DNA of 64,000 nucleotides from Eunapius fragilis (GCA_963681505.1 OY811992.1:248001-312000); one strand, 5' to 3'. Positions 1 to 12,770 are shown, numbered from the stretch's first letter. Numbers and translations are program-made. Notes: generated by a model not told the origin, from the sequence alone.

Positions 1-1410
1 TACCTTCCCTCCCTATTCCCACCCTACCTTACCTCCATGTTCCCACCCCTACCTTCCCTGAGCCATGTTCCCACCCCCTACCTTCCCTCCATGTCTCCCC
101 ACCCCTACCTTCCCTCCATGTTCCCACCCCTACCTTCCCTCCATGTTCCCACCCCTACCTTCCCTCCATGTTCCCACCCTACCTTCCCTCCATGTTCCCA
201 CCCCTATCTTCGCTCCATGTTCCCACCCCTACCTTCCCTCCATGTTCCCACCCCTATCTTCCCATGTCCCACCCCTACCTTCCCTCCATGTTTCCACCCT
301 ACCTTCCCTCCATGTTCCCACCCCTACCTTCCCTCCATGTTCCCACCCCTACCTTCCCTCCATGTTCCCACCCCTACCTTCCCTCCATGTTTCCACCCTA
401 CCTTCCCTCCATGTTCCCACCCCTACCTTCCCTCCATGTTCCCACCCTACCCTCCATGTTCCCACCCCTACCTTCCCTCCCTATTCCCACCCTACCTTAC
501 CTCCATGTTCCCACCCCTACCTTCCCTCCATGTTTCCACCCTACCTTCCCTCCATGTTCCCACCCCTACCTTCCCTCCATGTTCCCACCCTACCCTCCAT
601 GTTCCCACCCCTACCTTCCCTCCCTATTCCCACCCTACCTTACCTCCATGTTCCCACCCCTACCTTCCCTGGAGCCATGTTCCCACCCCTACCTTCCCTC
701 CATGTTCCCACCCCTACCTTCCCTCCATGTTCCCACCCCTACCTTCCCTCCATGTTCCCACCCCTACCTTCCCTCCATGTTCCCACCCCTACCTTCCCTC
801 CATGTTTCCACCCTACCTTCCCTCCATGTTCCCACCCCTACCTTCCCTCCATGTTCCCACCCTACCCTCCATGTTCCCACCCCTACCTTCCCTCCCTATT
901 CCCACCCTACCTTACCTCCATGTTCCCACCCCTACCTTCCCTCCATGTTTCCACCCTACCTTCCCTCCATGTTCCCACCCCTACCTTCCCTCCATGTTCC
1001 CACCCTACCCTCCATGTTCCCACCCCTACCTTCCCTCCCTATTCCCACCCTACCTTACCTCCATGTTCCCACCCCTACCTTCCCTGGAGCCATGTTCCCA
1101 CCCCTACCTTCCCTCCATGTTCCCACCCCTACCTTCCCTCCATGTTCCCACCCCTACCTTCCCTCCATGTTCCCACCCCTACCTTCCCTCCATGTTCCCA
1201 CCCTACCTTCCCTCCATGTTCCCACCCCTATCTTCCCTCCATGTTCCCACCCCTACCTTCCCTCCATGTTCCCACCCCTATCTTCCCATGTTCCCACCCC
1301 TACCTTCCCTCCATGTTCCCACCCCTACCTTCCCTCCATATTCCCACCCCTACCTTCCCTCCATGTTCCCACCCCTACCTTCCCTCCATGTTCATGTTAC
1401 CTCCATGTTC
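1..1410. repeat. Minisatellite, about 25-bp unit, DMXL intron
   Basis: About 55 imperfect units with core CCATGTTCCCACCCCTACC. The array fills the sequenced part of a DMXL intron and runs off the left edge. Read on the gene (minus) strand each unit contains ATGGAGGGAAG/GTAGGGG, which resembles the adjacent exon end ATGGAGAAG/GTATGAAC at 1414. Higher-order blocks (a unit with TGGAGC, a short unit CCCTACCCTCC) recur at about 420 bp. It stays open in all three plus-strand frames but is not a gene. Confidence 0.95.
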
Positions 1411-4400
1411 ATACCTTCTCCATTAGTCTTCTAAGTGTGTCACTGCTCCTCACCCACCATCCTGCGCCTACATTCCTCAAGTTGTCCCAAGTCAGCTCAT
1501 CATTCTGCATGCCTGGTATGGCTGCCAACAGCTCTTTCTCTGCTTCAGAATGGAACGCCCATATAAACTCTACAGGTGTCAAAGCATTCGGGCAAACATC
1601 CTTGGGAAGGGATTGCGATAGGGTTACATAATTCTGCAAGATCAGCAGATAGCGAAATCCACAGTCGTCCATGGCCTCTCTCCCCCTACCTGAGGCTGCA
1701 TACCCTGCACCTGTTATGGATAAAATACCACCATCCCCTCCTCCATCCTCGTCAGAGGGCTCTCCACGAAAGGCATCTGCAGTGGCACCCTCCTGCACAC
1801 CAATCCCCATCTTCGTGTTGGCGACAGTCTCTGCTATCGTTAGCAGGAGGACCTGCTCAAGGTCACTTAGCCCTGGAAGCTGGGTATACTGAAGCACTGC
1901 GCTCATCTGCTGTGCCATTTCTGGAGTGAATGACGAGGTTTCGGGATTGATGTCATCAAAGGAAAGCCCCTTGGTGACTTCCTCAAACCCGTATGAAAAA
2001 TCCTGCAGCGTTGGTTCAATACCTGTAGAAAACAGCTCATCGTAGTCATTCCCTGAGCCATCAGCTTGCCCTTCTTCCTTCCCTCCCTGATGGTCTCCTT
2101 GACTCAGCAATCCCAGTTTGGACAGGGATAGTGCTGGGATGCTGTCAACACTAACCGTGACCTTCACCTTGTTACTTCTACGGACAAGCCCATCTGCAGA
2201 CACTGAGAGAAGCCTCTGTCGCTGTGACCCTTGGGTGTTCTCCTCCGGGGGAACAAAGCCCTGGAAGTCCACCGCTTCATCCTTTGGTTGAGACTTGTGC
2301 TGGTACAAGGTGAGATACTTGGACAAGTTCACCAGTATTAATTTGACAGTGGTAACCTTACCAGATGACATTAACTTCATCAAGATGGTAGGGTGGTATT
2401 GAGGTAAGGAGATGTTTCGAGCTTGTGCATAATTGAGAAGATTCATAGTGTTTTCACGTGAAACCTTAGAGCTGTCCACCCCTAGCAGCAGTGGGGGGGG
2501 GCTCTGGGCCTTGTTCCTCGAAGACTGGGGATGGCTGAACCCTTCTGCCATCATCTGTTCTAAATCACTACCTTTGGCATAGCATGAGTAGAGGTGCAGC
2601 TCATTGCCTATGCTGACCAGCAGACTGTTACTCCCTGTATACAGCAGAGCGCTGGCATACAAGCTTGGATACGACTGACAGCAGTCAAACTGCAAAATCC
2701 TGACCCAAGATGGCTTCCACACATGAGATGCCTCCGGTACCCTGGTGTTTTCATTGGTGCGCGACTTCTGCACCACCTTAAGCAGGTCATGCTCAACTAT
2801 CAAACTTTGACTAAAAATTGAGATGATGGATGAAAAGCAAGTAGCTAGCAAGTATGAACCATTCTCAATGGGTACCCATTCGAGCATAACCTTGGGGTTT
2901 TGTGATTCAACCACAAGCGTGCTTAGCCCTGTGAGCTGAAGAGTTGACTCGCACGACCACCTAAGACCACCTGAAGACTTACACTCCCAAATAGAAACAA
3001 GAGCGTGCTTATTGAGGGAAGTAGACTTGAGTATTGCACTGTTACTGGATTTGGAAGGGTGGCTCAGATGGTGGGCCATTGCAAACTGCCCAGGGTATGC
3101 AGAGGATATGGCACATGGTACAGGTGACACCAGGGCATACGATTGGAGCATGCTGTCCTCACTGCACTTCAGCGCACCACACAGCTCCTGTGGCACGTTG
3201 GCCTTAGACAGTCCCACCACCTCGTAAACTTCCAAACTTACGTCACCGCTTTTCCCAAGCAGGTCAGGGCTTGCTGAAGCATCGGCGTTTGTGCGCTGGT
3301 GAACACTGAACTGCCAGGACCTGATGGTGTTGTCCGAACAAGCAGTACTGAAAAGAAATGGTGCTGAAACACCAAACACCTGGAGCTGAAAAGAGCTCGG
3401 TATGTCTGTGGCAGGGACACAGGAGGTGGCGTGGACACCTTGGGCAAGAGGAAGAAGAACAGGAGACATTCTCTTTACCTTCACCCCTACTGGCTGGCTG
3501 GTGGGGGTGGGGTCACTCCCAGGCGCGGGATCAAATGAAATCATCCATACATGCAAAAAGGTTTGCTTTGTTTGGGATCCAGTGACTGATGACAGGGAAT
3601 GGCGATTCTCCACCAGGACTACCGCAATGCTGTCAACAAAGTCGGGACAGCTTGACTTCTGAATATTGTACGAAGTGACCAGAGATGAAAAGCGAAACAC
3701 ATGTAGAGTAAGGACCTCCTCAAAGCTCAGTATGTCACTCTCAATTGAAGCCACAATACTGATTGACTTCTTCCCAGTGTAGGTTATCCCTTCAGCTGCT
3801 TTACCACCACCACCACCACCACCACCGCTGCCATTACTCCAACCCTTTAGTCTGCTACTATTACTGGAACCCATGTCTAAAGTGGGTGTTAGCTTAGCTT
3901 TGTTTGGAGAGCCCACATTCTCAAATAGGGACACCTCGTACAGACACAGTTCAGATCCAACATTGGTTACAAAATAACCAGTGTGGTATAACTGGGGGGT
4001 GGAGCTCTGAGGGGTGGAGCTCTGAGAGGTGGAGCTCTGAGAGGTGCGTGATGACACAACAGGAGGCACCCAAGCTGTGTGCCGAAAGGACACTGAGCTG
4101 ATAGAAGACATCTTAGCAAGCTCGCTGATACTGCCATTGTGCTCTAAGGAGCCTGGTAATTCTGTGCTCCACACAATAAGCTCACTACCTACAGGGGAAA
4201 GCCCTTTTTCTCCCCCACCACACGACACAGTAAGTAACAGTGGGAGCCGAGGATGTCTCAGCATGGCCCGCACCTCAAAGCGATGTCCGCCCGTCTCCCC
4301 ACAGTGAATCAAGCCCGCTATAGAGTTGCCATGGTTTGTCTGCTGCGTCAGTTCTACTGACCAAATATTGAGGGTACCATGAAGATGTTTTGAGACTAGG

Positions 4401-7400
4401 ACAAGAGAGGACTCCTGTCCACCACCACAATACCCTTGATCTGCATCAGTCTTCCGGACATGGTTTGGGAGCCTCAGTTCAGGGACTGGTAGGTTGAAGT
4501 CACTTGACCTCGTTAACAATTGTGCATCGCTGGGTGCCTTGACGACCACCTGCAGTAGCTCATGACACAGTGAGGAGGCTAGGTGCAGGGGGAAGCAGTG
4601 AGGCAGGCAGGCACTGAAGCTGACGTGCACAAGCTTGGTGGTGTACAGACTACCATCGAGGCCTTCCACTGTCCACACCATAAGTGACCCACTGTTGGGA
4701 TGTATGCACAGCAGAAGGTCGGGTGAATTGCACCAGGTATCGACAAGCTGCCCCAGTGCCTTTCTTGACAAAGGATCTTGTCCTGTGTCACCCATGGAAG
4801 AAGCAGAGCGAAAGAATGACCCCACATGCATTGCTGGAGAGGTCATGCCCAAAGAGTCTGTTGGCTGTGGAGGCTTCTTATCAGGCACCGGTCCATTCAT
4901 GTGATCTGTGCCATCTTCCTCCAAGCACACCCAGCTCTGAAGGATTTCTTCACTCACTATTGAGGATATGGAGCTTCTCCGTGACAATGGAGCTGACGTT
5001 GTCTTGTATGATTTCTCCGCCTTGGTGGTGAAAGCTGTTTCCTTGTTGTTCAGCCAGTGGACAAAGAATGGCCCACCCTCAATTGCATTTAGTGATCGAA
5101 ATGGTATGTCCGTTATAGGATCTATTGATGCTGAAATGAAAAACCGTAATCGCTGTTTTTTGTTTTTCTTCAGCAACTTGTGGCTCCAGAGACGACAAAT
5201 GTTGTCCTTGCAGTGAGTAAGCAAAACATTTGGAACGACATGCCTAGCAACAGGAAAGAAGATCTATCACAAATGATACTGATAATACAACAAAGCAAGT
5301 GGTAGTACATCAACCCTTCTCCTGATTAGATCAGGAGGGGACAAAGGATAGGGGAGGAGGAGGGTGACAGCATACTATATATGTAAACCACATATAAACA
5401 ACTGCACTTGACTGCTTGCTGCAGTTAATAAAAACAGGTATGTGTGCTAATGGGGTATGTGTGTGCTAGTAGGGGTGTAGGGTGTGTGTGTGCTAATAGG
5501 GGTGTAGGGTGTGTGTGTGTAATGGGGGGTGGTGGGCTGGTGTGTGTGCTAATAGGGGTGTAGGGGGTGTGTGTGTGCTAATAGGGGTGTAGGGTGTGTG
5601 TGTGCTAATAGGGTGTAGGGTGTGTGTGTGCTAATGGGGGGTGGTGGGCTGGTGTGTGTGCTAATAGGGGTGGTGGGGGTGTGTGCTAATAGTGGTGGTG
5701 GGTGTGTGTGTGCTAATGGGGGGTGGTGGGCTGGTGTGTGTGCTAATAGGGGTGGTGGGGGTGTGTGTGCTAATAGGGGTGTAGGGTGTGTGTGTGCTAA
5801 TAAGGGTGTAGGTGTGTGTGTGCTAATAGGGGGTGGTGGGCTGGTGTGTGTGCTAATAGGGGTGTAGGGTGTGTGTGTGTGTGCTAATAGGGGTGTAGGG
5901 TGTGTGTGTGTGTGCTAATAGGGGTGTAGGGTGTGTGTGTGCTAATGGGGGGTGGTGGGTTGGTGTGTGTGCTAATAGGGGTGGTGGGTGTGTGTGTGTG
6001 CTAATAGGGGTGTAGGGTGTGTGTGTGCTAATGGGGGGTGGTGGGCCGGTGTGTGTGCTAATAGGGGTGGTGGGGGTGTGTGTGCTAATAGGGGTGTAGG
6101 GGGTGTGTGTGCTAATAGGGGTGGGGTGGGAGGGTGTGTGTGCTAATAGGGGTGTAGGGTGTGTGTGTGCTAATAAGGGTGTAGGTGTGTGTGTGCTAAT
6201 AGGGGGTGGTGGGCTGGTGTGTGTGCTAATAGGGGTGTAGGGTGTGTGTGTGTGCTAATAGGGGTGTAGGGTGTGTGTGTGTGCTAATAGGGTGTAGGGT
6301 GTGTGTGTGCTAATGGGGGGTGGTGGGCTGGTGTGTGTGCTAATAGGGGTGTAGGGTGTGTGTGTGTGCTAATAGGGGTGTAGGGTGTGTGTGTGCTAAT
6401 GGGGGGTGGTGGGCTGGTGTGTGTGCTAATAGGGGTGGTGGGGGTGTGTGCTAATAGTGGTGGTGGGAGGGTGTGTGCTAATAAGGGTGTAGGGTGTGTG
6501 TGTGCTAATGGGGGGTGGTGAGCTGGTGTGTGTGCTAATAGGGGTGTAGGGTGTGTGTGTGCTAATGGGGGGTGGTGGGCTGGTGTGTGTGCTAATAGGG
6601 GTGTAGGTGTGTGTGTGCTAATAGGGTGTAGGGTGTGTGTGTGCTAATGGGAGGTGGTGGGCTGGTGTGTGTGCTAATAGGGGTGGTGGGGGTGTGTGTG
6701 CTAATAGGGGTGTAGGGGGTGTGTGTGCTAATAGGGGTGGGGTGGGAGGGTGTGTGTGCTAATAGGGGTGTAGGGTGTGTGTGTGCTAATAAGGGTGTAG
6801 GTGTGTGTGCTAATAGGGGGTGGTGGGCTGGTGTGTGTGCTAATAGGGGTGTAGGGTGTGTGTGTGTGCTAATAAGGGTGTAGGGTGTGTGTGTGTGCTA
6901 ATAGGGTGTAGGGTGTGTGTGCTAATGGGGGGTGGTGGGCTGGTGTGTGTGCTAATAGGGGTGTAGGGTGTGTGTGTGTGCTAATAGGGGTGTAGGGTGT
7001 GTGTGTGCTAATGGGGGGTGGTGGGCTGGTGTGTGTGCTAATAGGGGTGGTAGGGGTGTGTGCTAATAGTGGTGATGGGAGGGTGTGTGCTAATAAGGGT
7101 GTAGGGTGTGTGTGTGCTAATAAGGGTGTAGGGTGTGTGTGTGCTAATGGGGGGTGGTGAGCTGGTGTGTGTGCTAATAGGGGTGTAGGGTGTGTGTGTG
7201 CTAATGGGGGGTGGTGGGCTGGTGTGTGTGCTAATAGGGGTGTAGGGTGTGTGTGTGTGCTAATAGGGTGTAGGGTGTGTGTGTGCTAATGGGGGGTGGT
7301 GGGCTGGTGTGTGTGCTAATAGGGGTGTAGGGTGTGTGTGTGTGCTAATAGGGGTGTAGGGTGTGTGTGTGCTAATGGGGGGTGGTGGGCTGGTGTGTGT

Positions 7401-10400
7401 GCTAATAGGGGTGTAGGGTGTGTGTGTGCTAATAGGGGTGTAGGGTGTGTGTGTGCTAATGGGGGGTGGTGGGCTGGTGTGTGTGCTAATAGGGGTGGTG
7501 GGGGTGTGTGTGCTAATAGGGGTGTAGGGGGTGTGTGTGCTAATAGGGGTGGGGTGGGAGGGTGTGTGTGCTAATAGGGTGTAGGGTGTGTGTGTGCTAA
7601 TAAGGGTGTAGGTGTGTGTGTGCTAATAGGGGGTGGTGGGCTGGTGTGTGTGCTAATAGGGGTGTAGGGTGTGTGTGTGTGCTAATAGGGGTGTAGGGTG
7701 TGTGTGTGTGCTAATAGGGTGTAGGGTGTGTGTGTGCTAATGGGAGGTGGTGGGCTGGTGTGTGTGCTAATAGGGGTGTAGGGTGTGTGTGTGCTAATAG
7801 GGGTGTAGGGTGTGTGTGTGCTAATGGGGGGTGGTGGGCTGGTGTGTGTGCTAATAGGGGTGGTGGGGGTGTGTGCTAATAGTGGTGGTGGGAGGATGTG
7901 TGTGCTAATAAGGGTGTAGGGTGTGTGTGTGCTAATAAGGGTGTAGGGTGTGTGTGTGCTAATAGGGGTGGGGTGGGAGGGTGTGTGTGCTAATAGGGGT
8001 GGGGTGGGAGGGTGTGTGTGCTAATGGGGGGGTGTGTGTGTGGTAAACATCCTATAGAGGATATGCAATGTTTAAATATTCATAGAGGTCAAAAGGTCGA
8101 CGGTGAGTGGCTGATAGAAATAGTATAGTGTCCAATACGCGCGTTTAGTTCTTCACTTTTTTTTTTCTTTTTCCATCTACGTCAACTGGACACTATCCTT
8201 TTCTATTTGAACACCCCCAAACACTGCATTGACGACGCGACATCACGAAAGCCTTTCTAACCCAACAATTTCCTATACTATTTTTATCAGCCACTCACCG
8301 TCGACCTTTTGACCTCTATGAATATTTAAACATTGCATACCTCTAATAGAGAAACCACAATCACATTGGACAACTTAATAGAGCCATTTACACTATACAG
8401 ATACAATGTACCTCACAGAAGATGGCTTTTAACTATCCAACCTAAGCCATTGTCTTTATTCATGTAACCCAATACATGTAGATGATCCACACAAGCAGAA
8501 CACTACGTGTTTATTAACCACTCGGACTTTAAACTGCTTCCCTGCACCTATATTTACAGTTACTCCTCCCCAGTCCCAAAACATCACCCCTGACCGTGGC
8601 ATCAGCACTCCAATCTTCCGCCACGAAAAGCTTGTCACAGCTCTTGGGTGTGCAATATACGAGAATGAGAAACCAGTAGTAAGTGTGCTAGTGGCTGGCA
8701 GAAGTGGTAAGGTCAGTCAGAAGGAGACGTGGGAGAAGAATGTGGAGAAGGTTAAGATGAGGAAGGAGAGGTGAGAGTAGAAAGAAAGTTGGGAAGGCGG
8801 TAACACACAAAAGAAACAGAACAATACAAACACATACCATTCAATAACTAACAATGTGAGATAATACATCACTTCATTCAATAACACAATCAACTGCAAC
8901 CTATCGACTAATTGGATAAGCCCAATCAAGCACGATATGTAACAGACCAGTACTACTTATAACAGACTGGCAATAGGCCACAATACACACACATGAACAT
9001 CAACAGTAATGAAACAGCCATACTCCAATTTCTACACAGTTCTACACACTAGTACATCAGTTCTACACACTAGTACATCAGTTCTACACACTAGTACATC
9101 AGTTCTACACACTAGTACATCAGTTCTACACACTAGTACATCAGTTCCAACAGACCACTTACATGCTGCCCGTGACCTTGCTGGGTACCAGATCTTTACC
9201 AGGGGGTCATTCTGTGAAGAACCAACATGCACACATAAACTGACAGGAGACCGTCTGAGTATACATGCACACCTAACCCATCTGATGTCACCAGCCCATG
9301 TGTGATGTCACCAGCCCACATGCGATGTCACCAGCCCATGTGTGATGTCACCAGCCCATGTGTGATGTCACCAGCCCATGTGTGATGTCACCAACCCAAG
9401 TGTGATGTCACCAGCCCATGTGTGATGTCACCAGTCCAAGTGTGATGTCACCAGCCAATGTGATGTCACCAGCCATCATCAGCCAATGTGATGTCACCAG
9501 CCCAAGTGTGATGTCACCACACTTGGGCTGGTGACATCACATGTGGGCTGGTGACATCACACATGAGCTGGGATGTTACCAGCCCATGTGTGATGTCACC
9601 AGCCCATGTGTGATGTCACCAGCCCATGTGTGATGTCACCAGCCCATGTGTGATGTCACCAGCCCATGTGTGATGTCATCAACCCCAAGTGTGATGTCAC
9701 CAGCCCATGTGTGATGTCACCAGTCCAAGTGTGATGTCACCAGCCAATGTAATGTCACCAGCCAACGTGATGTCACCAGCCCAAGTGTGATGTCACCAGC
9801 CCATGTGTGATGTCATCAGCCCATGTGTGATGTCACCAGTCCAAGTGTGATGTCACCAGCCCATGTGTGATGTCACCAGTCCAAGTGTGATGTCACCAGC
9901 CCATGTGTGATGTCACCAGCACTACTCACCTTCCCATAAGACGCAAACATGACGCCATCTGAAGAGAACTTCAAACACATCACTGGCTGTGACAGTTTAC
10001 ACCTCCAACTGTCCACCCATTTAATGGCAGGGGGCCCAGTAGTCTCGCCCCCAACACCAAAGGATGCCCCCCCACTCTCCCCACTCCACAGTACTATGCT
10101 CTCTCCACCTGTGAGCAGCTGCATACCTAATGATGGGAAGATGGTGGTGAGGACATGGGGGTGAGGGGGTGAGGGTGGTGAGGACATGAGGTGAGGGTGG
10201 TGAGGACATGGGGGTGAGGGTGGTGAGGACTTGGGGTGAGGGTGGTGAGGACATGAGGGTGAGGGTGGTGAGGACATGAGGGTGAGGGTGGTGAGGACAT
10301 GAGGGTGAGGGTGGTGAGGACATGAGGGTGAGGGTGGTGAGGACATGGGGGTGAGGGTGGTGAGGACATGAGGGTGAGGTAGTGAGGACATGGGGTGAGG

Positions 10401-12601
10401 GTGGTGAGGACATGGGGGTGAGGGTGGTGAGGACATGGGGTGAGGGTGGTGACAACATGAGGGTGAGGGGGTGAGGGTGATGAGGACATGAGGGTGAGGG
10501 TGGTGAGGACATGGGAGTGAGGGTGGTGAGGACATGAGGGTGAGGACATGAGGGTGAGGGTAGTGAGGACATGGGGTGAGGGTGGTGAGGACATGGGGTG
10601 AGGGTGGTGAGGACATGAGGGTGAGGGTGGTGAGGACATGGGGTGAGGGTGGTGAGGACATGAGGGTGAGGGTAGTGAGGACATGGGGTGAGGGTGGTGA
10701 AGACATGGGGGTGAGGGTGGTGAGGACATGGGGGTGAGGGTGGTGAGGACATGGGGTGAGGGTGGTGAGGACATGAGGGTGAGGGTGGTGAGGACATGAG
10801 GTGAGGGGGTGAGGGTGGTGAGGACATGAGGGTGAGAGGGTGAGGGTGGTGAGGACATGAGGGTGAGGGGGTGAGGGTGGTGAGGACATGGGGTGAGGGT
10901 GGTGAGGACATGGGGTGAGGGTGGTGACGACATGGGGTGAGGGTGGTGAGGACATGGGGGTGAGGGGGTGAGGGTGATGAGGACATGAGGGTGAGGGTGG
11001 TGACGACATGGGGTGAGGGTGGTGAGGACATGGGGTGAGGGGTGAGGGTGGTGAGGACATGGGGTGAGGGTGGTGAGGACATGAGGGTGAGGGGGTGAGG
11101 GTGGTGAGGACATGGGGTGAGGGTGGTGAGGACATGGGGTGAGGGGTGAGGGTGGTGAGGACATGGGGTGAGGGTGGTGACAACATGAGGGTGAGGACAT
11201 GGGAGTGAGGGTGGTGAGGACATGGGGTGAGGGTGGTGAGGACATGGGGATGAGTGGGGTGAGTGAGGGTGGTGAGGTGGGGGTGAAGGCATTATGTATG
11301 AGCTAGGGCACACACCTTCTCCATCCCAGCAGAGTGACAGCACTGGGTATTCCAAAGAAATAGTTTGGCTCGGGCACCATGTTGGGAATGCCTGGTGTAA
11401 ATAAGTATTCAAAAAAAGTGGAGGGTAGGTGATATACACCACCCACTGACCAACTTCAAACTGGAGGTAGCTTCATCCTTTTCCTTGGGCTCAAAAATAA
11501 CCACATCACAACCCCAAGCAACAGCAACCTGCAAATAAAAGCGACCACCTCATAATCATACACAACTACCTGAGGTTTTCACATGCAATCAATTGGGAGG
11601 CATTAAAAGGAAAAGGAGCTTTATAAAGGATGTGCCTTAAAAAGAAGGCTAACAGGACATCAATGGTGAGATACAGGACGTGAGGACAGAATTACTGGTG
11701 TGTTTCTACCTTTCCACCCTTAAATATTCCCTCCATTTTGTTAGACAAAATAAACAAACAAGATGGGGAGGAAGGTGATGAGTGAGGAGGGGGAGGTGAG
11801 AAGGGAGGAGTGGGGAAGGGTAATGAGTGAGGAGAGAGGAAGGGTAATGAGTGAGGGGGAAGGTGATGGATGAGGAGGTGATGAGCAGGGAGGAGTGGGG
11901 AAGGGTACATCGGATTTTATCCTGTGGAACTTTCTATATAGTGCCATGCAGCATGCCTAGTGCCCAGACCAAAAATATACACTGCCCAGACCAACAATAC
12001 ACACTGCCCGGTGCCCAGGTCAATATCCAGGCACAAGTATATTGGTACATACCCTTCCAGAATATTCAGCACTGTGCAGACTAGTGATATTGATATCTCC
12101 ATAGCCACAGTCGCTCCCTAGAATCGTCTGAACGTGTCTCAACTTAGCATCCACAATAACTACATTTCTGTCCAAAGCATAAACCTGAAAGTGGAGCAAG
12201 CGAGCATGAGTGTGTACGCGTGTGGTGTGTGTGTGTGTGTGTGTGTACGTGCGTGGTGTGCGCACGTGCGTGGTGTGTACATGCGTGGTGTGTGTAAGTG
12301 TGTGTGCGTAAGTGTATTCTGGTAGTATAATTTATGGTTGCGTTTTCGTAGATTTAGCATACGAGAAAGGTTGCCCAAAAACGGTATACACTTATCGTAC
12401 ACACATAACAAAAAAAAATCCAATCACACTCCTTTTCTATCCACACAATCACATCCTTCAGACGCGCGCGAGGAATGCATATACTTGTCTTGCATTTCGA
12501 ACACCACAACTCACAATAAACGGCTTGTCGAGAAAATATCCCGTGGAGAGCGAGCATGGCCCGAGGTCCACTGCTCCTGGTAATATCTGGCTACTATCCA
12601 T
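1..12601 (-). CDS. DMXL: DMXL / rabconnectin-3 alpha WD40 scaffold, 5' part, partial at left edge
   Basis: DmX-like protein. In the known family it acts with WDR7 in the metazoan RAVE complex to assemble and activate the V-ATPase on endosomes, lysosomes and synaptic vesicles. Eight exons join in one frame: 12601-12515, 12184-12053, 11528-11451, 11391-11316, 10126-9930, 9211-9163, 8694-8588 and 5263-1415 (1,525 codons). The last exon ends at a GTATGA donor (1414), so the C-terminal half lies beyond base 1. All junctions are GT-AG and phases agree; the 5263 acceptor is the least certain. Start: ATG at 12601, giving MDSSQILPGAVDLG, like the family N terminus. Family blocks seen: PFIVYALDRNVVIV, MQLLTGGESIVLW, DPLVKIWYP, AHPRAVTSFSWRK, NVLLTHCKDNICRLW, HWLNNKE and, near the end, GWWVRSSDTLRRLMEKV. 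A poly-Gly tract lies near 3800-3830. The 3.85-kb exon contrasts with the tiny upstream exons. DMXL1 and DMXL2 cannot be distinguished; the gene probably predates that split. Confidence 0.95.
5440..8042. repeat. Minisatellite, about 26-30-bp units, DMXL intron
   Basis: About 2.6 kb of related units built on GTGCTAATAGGGGTGTAGG and a variant with GGGGGGTGGTGGGCTGG, alternating in higher-order blocks. It lies inside the 3.3-kb DMXL intron between 8587 and 5264. On the gene strand each unit carries a pyrimidine-rich run ending in TATTAG, so the intron holds many acceptor-like sites upstream of the real acceptor. Confidence 0.95.
8052..8346. mobile_element. Foldback (MITE-like) element in DMXL intron
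   Basis: Near-perfect inverted repeat. The left arm from about 8052 (ATGCAATGTTTAAATATTC through GGTCGACGGTGAGTGGCTG) is repeated in reverse at about 8276-8346 with only a few mismatches. A second inner pair, AGTGTCCA and TGGACACT, extends the arms. It contains a short poly-T and no coding capacity. A small non-autonomous inverted-repeat transposon fits; the family is not recognised. Confidence 0.8.
9031..9150. repeat. 21-bp tandem repeat beside a DMXL donor
   Basis: Five to six copies with core TTCTACACACTAGTACAT, ending 10-15 bp from the GTAAGT donor of the 49-bp DMXL exon (donor at 9162). Confidence 0.9.
9290..9920. repeat. 20-bp minisatellite with an inverted segment
   Basis: About 30 copies of CCCATGTGTGATGTCACCAG with variants, filling the DMXL intron between exons 10126-9930 and 9211-9163 up to the GTGAGT donor. 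At about 9519-9572 two to three units lie in the opposite orientation before the original orientation resumes. Confidence 0.93.
10146..11280. repeat. GTGAGGACATGGGGTGAGGG-type minisatellite, DMXL intron
   Basis: About 50 units of 21-29 bp (core GGGTGAGGGTGGTGAGGACA) fill the DMXL intron between exons 11391-11316 and 10126-9930. The gene strand is pyrimidine-rich and lacks stops in several frames, which yields long meaningless open frames. Confidence 0.95.
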
Positions 12602-12770
12602 GAAACCAGGTTATACCAAATCACGCCACATAATGGGTGCCTTGCTGTACACAGCGACGCACGTGACTTGAGTGCGAGGGGCGTGCCGCAGTCACATGGT
12701 TTACAATAATTATGTTTACAGTGTAATAAGTAATAATGACCGCGTGAAGAGAAAAAAAAAAAAAAAAAGA
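12602..12770. promoter_or_regulatory. Divergent DMXL/MFSD12 promoter with CACGTGAC box
   Basis: Only 169 bp separate the DMXL start codon (12601, minus) from the MFSD12 ATG (12771, plus). An E-box CACGTGAC lies at 12660-12667 and a TCACATGG at about 12692; a run of about 18 A precedes the MFSD12 ATG. CACGTGAC is the core of the CLEAR/MITF-TFE site known from lysosomal genes. Co-regulation is inferred. Confidence 0.6.

Noticed and set aside
37-1631. Overlapping open frames of 450-490 codons on the plus strand
   Set aside because: They are the three frames of a stop-free 25-bp minisatellite in a DMXL intron; composition is pure repeat and there is no domain.
9290-9920. CRISPR-like direct repeats
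   Set aside because: Units are contiguous tandem copies with no unique spacers, and the context is eukaryotic introns.
10021-11442. Pro/His/Ser-rich open frames up to 473 codons (minus)
   Set aside because: Intronic satellite of DMXL; only the small end segments are real exon sequence.
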